From an uncultured Collinsella sp. (lineage in GTDB: Bacteria > Actinomycetota > Coriobacteriia > Coriobacteriales > Coriobacteriaceae): a stretch of 19,426 nucleotides of DNA. Made by a program: the position numbers and the translations under genes. Location: the NCBI GenBank assembly GCA_900556365.1, contig USOG01000011.1, forward strand, positions 1 through 19,426, in the 5' to 3' direction. The notes under the pieces were generated by a model. The model did no database searches. It was not told where the DNA came from and saw nothing but the letters and a program-made list of their open reading frames with translations. Positions 13,956-19,426 of the stretch are shown piece after piece (the stretch's first letter is position 1; each line of letters opens with the position of its first letter).

Positions 13956-15053
13956 ATGTCCTCGACCTTTGGCAACGTCTTGCATCTGAGTATCTTTGGC
14001 CAGTCGCACTCCCCCGCTATCGGCTGCTCGCTCGACGGCATTCCTGCCGGTATTGCCGTTGACCAGGAGCAGCTGCAGGCCTTTTTGGACCGTCGTGCCC
14101 CCGGTCGCGACGAGACCGCAACCAAGCGCCACGAGGCCGACGCCGCGCATATCATTGCCGGCGTGGTCGATGGACATACCACCGGCGCGCCCATTGCCGC
14201 GATTATCGAGAACACCAACACGCGCTCCAATGATTACTCCGAGCTGCGCTGCAAGCCCCGTCCCGGACATGCGGACTTCCCCGCGCGCGTGAAGTATCAC
14301 AACATGCACGATGTTGCTGGTGGCGGGCATTTTTCCGGCCGCCTAACGGCACCCTTATGCATCGCCGGCGGCATTGCGCTACAGGCACTCGAGGCCCGCG
14401 GCATTCAGGTCATGGCGCACGTCGCGCAGATCGGCGGCATCTCCGACCTGCCGATGGACGATATGGTCTATCGAGAGGCCGACCGCAAGGCGATCCTTAC
14501 GAACGACCTGCCGTGCATTGACGCCGCCGCAGCCGGCCGCATGCGCGAGGAGATTCTGGCCGCGCGCGATGAACTCGACAGCATCGGCGGCATCGTGGAG
14601 TGCGGCATTTACGGGCTTCCCACGGGCATCGGCGACCCCATGTTCGACGGCATCGAGAACCGCATCGCGCAAATCGCGTTTGGCATTCCCGCCGTAAAGG
14701 GCGTGGAGTTTGGCATGGGCTTTGCCGTGGCCGCCATGCGCGGCAGCGAGAACAACGATCCGTATCGCATCGATGCCGAGACCGGCGAGATCGAAGTCGA
14801 GTCCAATAACGCCGGCGGCATCCTGGGCGGTATTTCGACCGGCGCGCCCGTCATGTGGCGCATGGCCGTAAAGCCGACGCCCTCAATTGGCCGCGAGCAG
14901 CAGACCGTAGACATGGACGCCATGGAAAATGCCGAGCTCTCGGTCCACGGCCGTCACGATCCCTGCATCGTCCCCCGAGCCGTCCCCGTAGCCGAGGCAG
15001 CCGCGGCGCTCGCCATCTGGGACGCCCTCCTCGAGGACGCCGCCCAGCGCTAA
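13956..15053 (+). CDS. aroC: Chorismate synthase
   Basis: Eliminates phosphate from EPSP to give chorismate, with reduced FMN as cofactor; last common shikimate step. The 365-residue product has GQSHSPAIG (15-23, His18), RPGHADFP (102-109, His105), NNAGGILGGIS (284-294), KPTPSI (306-311) and RHDPCIVPRAVP (333-344). The FMN-site block reads GGGHFSGR (122-129) instead of the widespread GGGRSSAR, and the residue before it is Ala rather than Arg. The ATG is 1 nt after the aroA stop with GAGGAGG in the aroA tail, so translation is coupled. It is unknown whether this enzyme reduces FMN itself; no flavin reductase lies nearby. Confidence 0.96.
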   Translation: MSSTFGNVLHLSIFGQSHSPAIGCSLDGIPAGIAVDQEQLQAFLDRRAPGRDETATKRHEADAAHIIAGVVDGHTTGAPIAAIIENTNTRSNDYSELRCKPRPGHADFPARVKYHNMHDVAGGGHFSGRLTAPLCIAGGIALQALEARGIQVMAHVAQIGGISDLPMDDMVYREADRKAILTNDLPCIDAAAAGRMREEILAARDELDSIGGIVECGIYGLPTGIGDPMFDGIENRIAQIAFGIPAVKGVEFGMGFAVAAMRGSENNDPYRIDAETGEIEVESNNAGGILGGISTGAPVMWRMAVKPTPSIGREQQTVDMDAMENAELSVHGRHDPCIVPRAVPVAEAAAALAIWDALLEDAAQR

Positions 15054-15092
15054 CCAGCCCACCCCGGGCAATGATTCACGAAAGGGGTCCCT

Positions 15093-16238
15093 ATGGACCT
15101 TGCTGACATCCGCCAGGCCATCGATGGCATCGACACCACGCTCCTCAACAGCTTTATCGAGCGCATGGACATTGCCACCGAAGTCGCCAAGTCAAAAATC
15201 GAGATGGACAAGGCCGTCTTCGACCCCGCCCGCGAGCGCTCCAAGCTCAACAACCTCGCCAGCCGCGCGCCCGAGCGCTACGAGGCGCAGACCATCACCC
15301 TGTTCCGTCTCCTCATGAGCATGAGCAAGGCCGAGCAGCAGCGCTACATCAACGAACTCAAGGGCATCACTGTCTCGCAAAAGGCCCACGCCACGGCTGC
15401 AGCCTCCGACACTCCCTTCCCTCAAACTGCCACCGTCGCTTGCCAGGGCGTTGAGGGCGCTTACAGTCAAATCGCCGCGTGCAAGCTCTTCGACGTGCCC
15501 GACATCGCGTTTTTCGAGACCTTCGAAGGCGTTATGCGCGCTGTGCGCGACGGCTTCTGCGAGTTTGGCGTGCTGCCCATCGAGAACTCCACCGCCGGCT
15601 CGGTCAACGCCGTCTACGACCTGCTCGCCCAGTTCGACTTCCACATCGTGCGCTCGCTTCGCCTCAAGATCGACCACAACTTGCTCGTCAAGCCCGGCAC
15701 CAAGCTCGCCGACGTGCGCGAGGTCTACAGCCACGGCCAAGCCATTGCCCAGTGCGCCGGCTTTATCGAGAACCACGGCCTGCGCGCCACCAAGTACCCC
15801 AACACGGCCATGTCGGCTGAGATGGTCGCCAACTCCGAACGCACCGATGTTGCCGCCATCGCATCGCGCAGCTGTGCCACGCTGTATGGCCTCGAGGTGT
15901 TGGAGCCCAATATCCAAGACTCGGACAACAACTACACGCGCTTTGTCGTCATCAGCCGCGAGCCGCGCGTCTACCCCGGCGCTAATCGCACCTCGCTCAT
16001 GATCACCACGGCCAACGAGCCGGGCGCCCTCTATCGCGTGCTCGAGCGCTTCTACGCACTCAACATCAACCTCATCAAGCTCGAGAGCCGCCCCATCCCC
16101 GGCCGCGACTTTGAGTTTATGTTCTACTTTGATCTGGACTGCCCCTTTGGCAGCAAGGCCCTCGACGACCTGCTCGATTCCATCGACGACGTGTGCGAAA
16201 GCTTCACCTACTTTGGCAGCTACACGGAGGTGCTCTAG
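15093..16238 (+). CDS. pheA: Chorismate mutase / prephenate dehydratase with ACT domain (P-protein)
   Basis: Converts chorismate to prephenate and then phenylpyruvate, the phenylalanine branch. The 381-residue product has three domains: an AroQ-type helical chorismate mutase at about 1-90 (IRQAIDGIDTTLL with conserved Arg7, Arg24, Lys35), prephenate dehydratase at about 112-290 (IENSTAGSV 163-171, catalytic TRF at 282-284), and an ACT domain at about 300-378 (NEPGALYRVL 308-317, ESRP 331-334). The last two motifs are the phenylalanine-binding GALV/ESRP sites, so feedback inhibition by phenylalanine is likely. The mutase also supplies prephenate for the TyrA encoded upstream. The ATG at 15093 has AAAGGGG 5 nt upstream; the gap after aroC is 39 nt. 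It is followed without a gap by aroE-aroK. Confidence 0.95.
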   Translation: MDLADIRQAIDGIDTTLLNSFIERMDIATEVAKSKIEMDKAVFDPARERSKLNNLASRAPERYEAQTITLFRLLMSMSKAEQQRYINELKGITVSQKAHATAAASDTPFPQTATVACQGVEGAYSQIAACKLFDVPDIAFFETFEGVMRAVRDGFCEFGVLPIENSTAGSVNAVYDLLAQFDFHIVRSLRLKIDHNLLVKPGTKLADVREVYSHGQAIAQCAGFIENHGLRATKYPNTAMSAEMVANSERTDVAAIASRSCATLYGLEVLEPNIQDSDNNYTRFVVISREPRVYPGANRTSLMITTANEPGALYRVLERFYALNINLIKLESRPIPGRDFEFMFYFDLDCPFGSKALDDLLDSIDDVCESFTYFGSYTEVL

Positions 16239-17489
16239 ATGACCGATACCGCCGCAACCCGCCCCTACGGAGTGCTGGGCCGCGTGTTGGGCCACAGCTA
16301 CACCCCAACCATCTACAAAGAGCTCGCTGGGCTCGATTACGTGCGATTTGAGCGCGAGCCCGAGGACCTCGCGGCCTTTATGACGGGCGACGAGTGGGAG
16401 GGCACCAACGTGACCATCCCCTACAAGCGCGCCGTCATGGAGTACCTGGACGAGCTGAGCCCGCTCGCCGAGCGCATGGGCAACGTCAACACCATCACGC
16501 GCCTGCCCGACGGCCGCCTGCGCGGCGATAACACCGACTACTTTGGTTTTCAGTGCCTGGTCGAGGAGCTGGGGGTTGAGGTTACCGGCAAGAAGGTCCT
16601 CGTGCTTGGCGCTACCGGTGGCGCCGGCACCACGGCAAGCATGGTGCTCGGCGACCTGGGCGCCACCGTGGTGCCCGTGGGCCGCACGAGCGAGGTCAAC
16701 TACGGCAACATCGCGCAGCAGTCCGACGCCGCCCTACTCGTCAACTGCACGCCCGCCGGCATGTTCCCCCATTGCCCCGACGCGCCTTGCACGCTCGAAG
16801 GGCTCGATGCGCTCGAAGGCGTTATCGACATTGTCTACAACCCCGCCCGCACGGGCCTGATGCTCGAGGCCGAGCGCCGCGGTATCCCCTGCATCGGCGG
16901 CCTGCTGATGCTCGTGGCCCAAGCGGCACAGGCCGTCGAGCGCTATACCGGCCAAGTCACCCCGCGCAAGCGCATCTTGGACGTAACAGAGCGTCTGTCC
17001 CGCCGCGAGCAAAACATTGCCCTGATCGGCATGCCGGGTTCGGGCAAGACCCGCGTGGGCGAGCAGATCGCCCTGCTCACGGGTCGCGAGCACATCGACT
17101 TGGACCGAGCGCTTGAGGAGCGCCTGGGCATGCCCTGCGCCGACTATATCGTCGAGCGCGGCGAGGCAACCTTCCGCGAGCAGGAGACGGCGGCGCTGGC
17201 CGACATCTCCAAGCGCAGCGGCCTGGTGCTCTCAACCGGCGGCGGCATAGTCACGCGTGACGAGAACTATCCGCTGCTGCACCAGAACAGCCAAATCGTG
17301 ATGCTCAACCGCAAGCTCGAAGAGCTCGCCCACAAGGGCCGCCCCATCACCGCCCGCGACGGCATCGAAAAGCTGGCGGAACAGCGCATGCCGCGCTACC
17401 GCGCCTGGGCCGACTACATCATCGACTCACGCGACTGCGCCGCCAACACCGCCCAAGCCCTCCTCGACACCCTCCCACCCGCCCTCTAA
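16239..17489 (+). CDS. aroE-aroK: Fused shikimate dehydrogenase-shikimate kinase
   Basis: One 416-residue polypeptide joins steps four and five of the pathway. Residues 1 to about 250 are shikimate dehydrogenase: GHSYTP (18-23) at the substrate site, NVTIPYK with catalytic Lys63, DNTD with Asp100, nucleotide loop GATGGAG (124-130), GRT (148-150) favouring NADP, and GGLLMLVAQA near the end. Residues about 257-416 are shikimate kinase: Walker A GMPGSGKT (264-271), DLD (287-289), GEATFRE (308-314), GGG (334-336), and lid GRP (367-369). The joining segment is short (about 245-258) and charged. The ATG follows the pheA stop directly, with GGAGG 8 nt upstream. Both halves keep their key residues, so both should be active. 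The reading frame is continuous with no sign of a sequencing fusion. Confidence 0.94.
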   Translation: MTDTAATRPYGVLGRVLGHSYTPTIYKELAGLDYVRFEREPEDLAAFMTGDEWEGTNVTIPYKRAVMEYLDELSPLAERMGNVNTITRLPDGRLRGDNTDYFGFQCLVEELGVEVTGKKVLVLGATGGAGTTASMVLGDLGATVVPVGRTSEVNYGNIAQQSDAALLVNCTPAGMFPHCPDAPCTLEGLDALEGVIDIVYNPARTGLMLEAERRGIPCIGGLLMLVAQAAQAVERYTGQVTPRKRILDVTERLSRREQNIALIGMPGSGKTRVGEQIALLTGREHIDLDRALEERLGMPCADYIVERGEATFREQETAALADISKRSGLVLSTGGGIVTRDENYPLLHQNSQIVMLNRKLEELAHKGRPITARDGIEKLAEQRMPRYRAWADYIIDSRDCAANTAQALLDTLPPAL

Positions 17490-17490
17490 C

Positions 17491-17533
17491 CAAAACCACC
17501 ACAAAGGGGACAGGCTCCTTTGCGGTGGTTTTG
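17491..17533 (+). terminator. Long palindrome between aroE-aroK and aroQ
   Basis: A 10-bp arm (CAAAACCACC 17491-17500 with GGTGGTTTTG 17524-17533) and a 6-bp inner arm (CAAAGG 17502-17507 with CCTTTG 17517-17522) are separated by one A-C mismatch and close a 9-nt loop. The A-rich left and T-rich right ends give it the look of a bidirectional terminator, although only four Ts end the stem. The inner part also resembles short dispersed palindromes of the REP type. It may lower transcription into aroQ. Confidence 0.6.
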
Positions 17534-17553
17534 CAATCGCAAAGGAAGCAACC

Positions 17554-17991
17554 ATGAAAGCACTCGTCATCAATGGCCCCAACCTCAACATGCTCGGCAT
17601 TCGCGAGCCGGGCATCTATGGCAGCGACAGCTACGACCGCTTAGTGCAGATCTGCCAGAAAGCGGGCGCCGCACAGGGCTTCGACGAGGTCGAGGTCTTC
17701 CAGTCCAACCACGAGGGCAGCATCGTCGACAAGATCCAGGAGGCCTACGGCAAGGTCGACGGAATCGTCATCAACCCGGCAGCCTACACGCACACCAGTG
17801 TGGCCATCCTGGACGCTCTCAAAGCCGTCGCCATCCCCGCCGTCGAGGTCCACATCAGCGCCGTCGAGACCCGCGAGGACTTCCGCCAGGTGAGCTATGC
17901 ACGCCTAGCCTGCTTCGCCACCATCACCGGCGAGGGCCTGAAGGGCTACGCACATGCGCTAGAGCTGTTGAAAGAGCATCTGCTACACTAA
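17554..17991 (+). CDS. aroQ: 3-dehydroquinate dehydratase, type II
   Basis: Dehydrates 3-dehydroquinate to 3-dehydroshikimate, the third shikimate step, by the type II (anti-elimination) mechanism. The 145-residue length is typical of the dodecameric family. Motifs are NGPNLNMLG (7-15), the flexible lid with Arg17 and Tyr22, SNHEG (51-55), INPAAYTHTS (73-82, Asn74 and His80) and EVHIS (98-102, His100). The ATG at 17554 has AAAGGAAG upstream. It supplies the step missing from the preceding seven genes and completes the route to chorismate. Palindromes on both sides suggest that it is expressed partly apart from the upstream operon. Confidence 0.96.
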   Translation: MKALVINGPNLNMLGIREPGIYGSDSYDRLVQICQKAGAAQGFDEVEVFQSNHEGSIVDKIQEAYGKVDGIVINPAAYTHTSVAILDALKAVAIPAVEVHISAVETREDFRQVSYARLACFATITGEGLKGYAHALELLKEHLLH

Positions 17992-17996
17992 TCCCT

Positions 17997-18025
17997 GGGA
18001 CAAAGACATCAGATATGTTTGTCCC
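17997..18025. repeat. Inverted repeat between aroQ and glf
   Basis: Perfect 8-bp arms GGGACAAA (17997-18004) and TTTGTCCC (18018-18025) flank a 13-nt centre. An alternative pairing uses GGGAC/GTCCC plus ACAT/ATGT (18006-18009/18015-18018). No T-tract follows, so it is a weak terminator at best. It could be an operator, an mRNA processing site or a dispersed REP-like element. Confidence 0.5.
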
Positions 18026-18069
18026 TAAACTAAAGTAACTGTCCAATCGACATACAAAGGAGCATATCC

Positions 18070-19194
18070 ATGTCCCAGTACGATTACCTCGTCGTCGGTG
18101 CCGGCCTTTCGGGCGCCGTCTTCGCCAATGCCGCCAAGCGCGCCGGCAAGTCGGTCCTGGTCATCGACCGCCGCGACCACATCGCCGGCAACGTCTACAC
18201 CGAGGACGTCGAGGGCATCCAAGTCCACCGCTACGGCGCGCACATCTTCCACACCTCCATGAAGGACGTCTGGGGCTACGTCAACCGCTTCGCCGAGTTC
18301 AACAACTACGTCAACTCGCCGGTAGCCAACTTCCACGGCAACATGTACAACATGCCCTTCAACATGAACACCTTCGCCAAGATGTGGCCGGGCGTCGTCA
18401 CGCCGGCAGATGCCAAGGCCAAGATTGCCGAGCAGGTGGCCGCCGAGAACATCGGAGAGCCGACAAACCTCGAGGAGCAGGCGCTGTCGCTCGTCGGCCG
18501 CGACATCTTCGAGACGCTCGTGAAGGGCTACACCGAGAAGCAGTGGGGCCGCGACTGCAAGGACCTGCCCGCGAGCATCATAAAGCGCCTCCCCTGCCGC
18601 TTCACCTACGATAACAACTACTTCAACGACCGCTACCAGGGCATCCCCATGGGCGGCTACACCAAGATGGTCGCCAACATGCTCGAGGGCGTCGAGGTGC
18701 GCTGCGGCGTGGAGTACAAGGAGCTGGCCGCCGCCGAGCCCGATATCGCCGCCAGGACGATCTACTGCGGCCCCATCGACTCGTTCTACGACTTTAAGCT
18801 GGGCACGCTCGAGTACCGCAGCCTGCGCTTTGAGACCGAGACGCTCGACGAGGCCGACCACCAGGGCGTGGCCGTGGTCAACTACACCGAGCGCGAGGTC
18901 CCCTACACGCGCATCATCGAGCACAAGCACTTCGAGTTCGGCACGCAGGATAAGACCGTCATCACGCGCGAGTACCCGGCCGACTGGAAGCCCGGCGACG
19001 AGCCCTACTACCCCATCAACGACGCCAAGAACGAGGCCCTGTACAAGCAGTACGAAGAGCTGGCGGCGCAGGAGGGCGACGTGGTCTTCGCCGGTCGCCT
19101 GGGCGGCTACAAGTACTACGACATGGACAAGGCCATCGCGGCCGCCTTCGAGCTCGTCCGCAACGAGTTGGGCGTGGAGCCGACTGAGGCGTAG
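18070..19194 (+). CDS. glf: UDP-galactopyranose mutase
   Basis: FAD enzyme that interconverts UDP-galactopyranose and UDP-galactofuranose, the donor for galactofuranose-containing cell-surface glycans. The 374-residue product has the N-terminal dinucleotide fold VGAGLSG (9-15), acidic VIDRR (31-35), AGNVYTED (39-46), HIFHTS (58-63), substrate-site GYTEKQWG (153-160), GIPMGGYT (191-198) and C-terminal AGRLGGYKYYDMD (341-353). Length matches the prokaryotic family. The ATG at 18070 has AAAGGAG 7 nt upstream. It is unrelated to aromatic synthesis; glycosyltransferases or other surface-polysaccharide genes are not in view, so its pathway partners must lie elsewhere. A bidirectional terminator follows it. 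Confidence 0.97.
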   Translation: MSQYDYLVVGAGLSGAVFANAAKRAGKSVLVIDRRDHIAGNVYTEDVEGIQVHRYGAHIFHTSMKDVWGYVNRFAEFNNYVNSPVANFHGNMYNMPFNMNTFAKMWPGVVTPADAKAKIAEQVAAENIGEPTNLEEQALSLVGRDIFETLVKGYTEKQWGRDCKDLPASIIKRLPCRFTYDNNYFNDRYQGIPMGGYTKMVANMLEGVEVRCGVEYKELAAAEPDIAARTIYCGPIDSFYDFKLGTLEYRSLRFETETLDEADHQGVAVVNYTEREVPYTRIIEHKHFEFGTQDKTVITREYPADWKPGDEPYYPINDAKNEALYKQYEELAAQEGDVVFAGRLGGYKYYDMDKAIAAAFELVRNELGVEPTEA

Positions 19195-19235
19195 GGAGCT
19201 CAACGACTCGAGACCGACAACCAAATTCGCAAGAA

Positions 19236-19276
19236 GCAATAAGCCCGGTGCAGCGATGCTACACCGGGCTTATTGC
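19236..19276. terminator. Bidirectional intrinsic terminator after glf
   Basis: A perfect 15-bp stem (GCAATAAGCCCGGTG 19236-19250 with its complement 19262-19276) is extended by an inner AGC/GCT pairing around a GAT loop after one mismatch. The A/T-rich base of the stem serves both directions. It lies between glf on the plus strand and the minus-strand tRNA unit, which converge here. Confidence 0.75.
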
Positions 19277-19302
19277 TGAGGGAGCACTGCACGCCCATAT
19301 GC

Positions 19303-19337
19303 CCAAAAAGCAAAGACCCGGCATTATTACCGGGTCT
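19303..19337 (-). terminator. Intrinsic terminator after tRNA-Arg(UCU)
   Basis: On the minus strand AGACCCGG (19337-19330) pairs with CCGGGTCT (19321-19314) around an AT-rich 8-nt loop, followed by a T-rich tail including TTTTT (19309-19305). It is 12 nt from the tRNA 3' end, the same layout as the terminator of the other tRNA-Arg. Confidence 0.75.
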
Positions 19338-19348
19338 CTAAACTCATA

Positions 19349-19425
19349 TGGTGCTCCATGGCGGATTCGAACCGTCGACCTTGGGATTAGAAGTCCCCTG
19401 CTCTATCCAACTGAGCTAATGGAGC
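19349..19425 (-). tRNA. tRNA-Arg (anticodon TCT)
   Basis: Complete 77-nt cloverleaf on the minus strand with encoded CCA. The acceptor pairs GCTCCAT with ATGGAGC, the D arm holds TAGCTCAG, the anticodon stem GGGGA/TCCCA encloses loop CTTCTAA giving anticodon TCT, and the T arm GACGG/CCGCC (ends allow one mismatch) encloses TTCGAAT. It reads AGA/AGG arginine codons. Its promoter lies beyond the right edge. Confidence 0.95.
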
Positions 19426-19426
19426 A

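Noticed and set aside
13235..14230. 331-codon minus-strand open frame opposite aroA and aroC
   Set aside because: Antisense to two complete enzymes with all motifs; no ribosome site or family signal.
15192..16295. 367-codon minus-strand open frame opposite pheA
   Set aside because: Same shadow pattern; the plus-strand frame encodes a complete three-domain P-protein.
17491..17533. Riboswitch or T-box before aroQ
   Set aside because: The element is a simple palindrome with a 9-nt loop and no T-box sequence or specifier structure.
18025..19239. 404-codon minus-strand open frame opposite glf
   Set aside because: Antisense shadow of the GC-rich glf gene, with repetitive Val/Leu/Gly/Asp composition and no recognisable domain.

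Overview
The window reads as a chromosomal segment of a high-GC Gram-positive bacterium, most likely a Coriobacteriia member of the Collinsella type. This is inferred from the GC-rich third codon positions, the TTG/GTG starts, the mreBCD-mrdA order and the protein flavour. No database search was possible. Nothing looks like a phage, transposon, CRISPR array or other foreign cargo, and the content is mostly conserved housekeeping genes.

Left half (1-9353), all on the minus strand. Read in transcription order from the right, it starts with tRNA-Arg(CCG), which has a strong promoter and an intrinsic terminator. Next come a CtpE-like P-type cation ATPase with a long basic C-terminal tail, a zinc-ribbon single-pass membrane protein of unknown function, a cytoplasmic cyclophilin-type peptidyl-prolyl isomerase and a TPR single-pass membrane protein. 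The half ends with the cell-elongation operon mreB-mreC-mreD-mrdA; mrdA (PBP2) runs off the left edge. MreB filaments, MreC/MreD and PBP2 form the core of the elongasome that directs lateral wall synthesis.

Right half (9354-19348), all protein genes on the plus strand. It is an almost uninterrupted aromatic amino acid cluster: DAHP synthase (aroF type), prephenate dehydrogenase (tyrA), aroB, aroA, aroC, a chorismate mutase-prephenate dehydratase-ACT protein (pheA), a fused shikimate dehydrogenase-shikimate kinase (aroE-aroK) and a type II dehydroquinase (aroQ). Together they cover all seven steps from PEP plus erythrose-4-phosphate to chorismate, and then the branches to phenylpyruvate and 4-hydroxyphenylpyruvate; only the final aminotransferase is absent. 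Most junctions are tight or overlapping (3 nt, 7-nt overlap, 1 nt, 0 nt), which points to a translationally coupled operon. A terminator-like hairpin lies in the leader between a candidate promoter and the aroF start, suggesting attenuation. Strong palindromes flank aroQ. UDP-galactopyranose mutase (glf) follows, then a bidirectional terminator and a second minus-strand tRNA-Arg(UCU) at the right edge.

The aro-glf block is therefore bracketed by two minus-strand tRNA-Arg genes, both with encoded CCA. The most useful points for follow-up are the aroF leader hairpin, the AroE-AroK fusion, the palindromes around aroQ, the extra N-terminal membrane segment of PBP2, and the two uncharacterised membrane proteins next to the mre operon.
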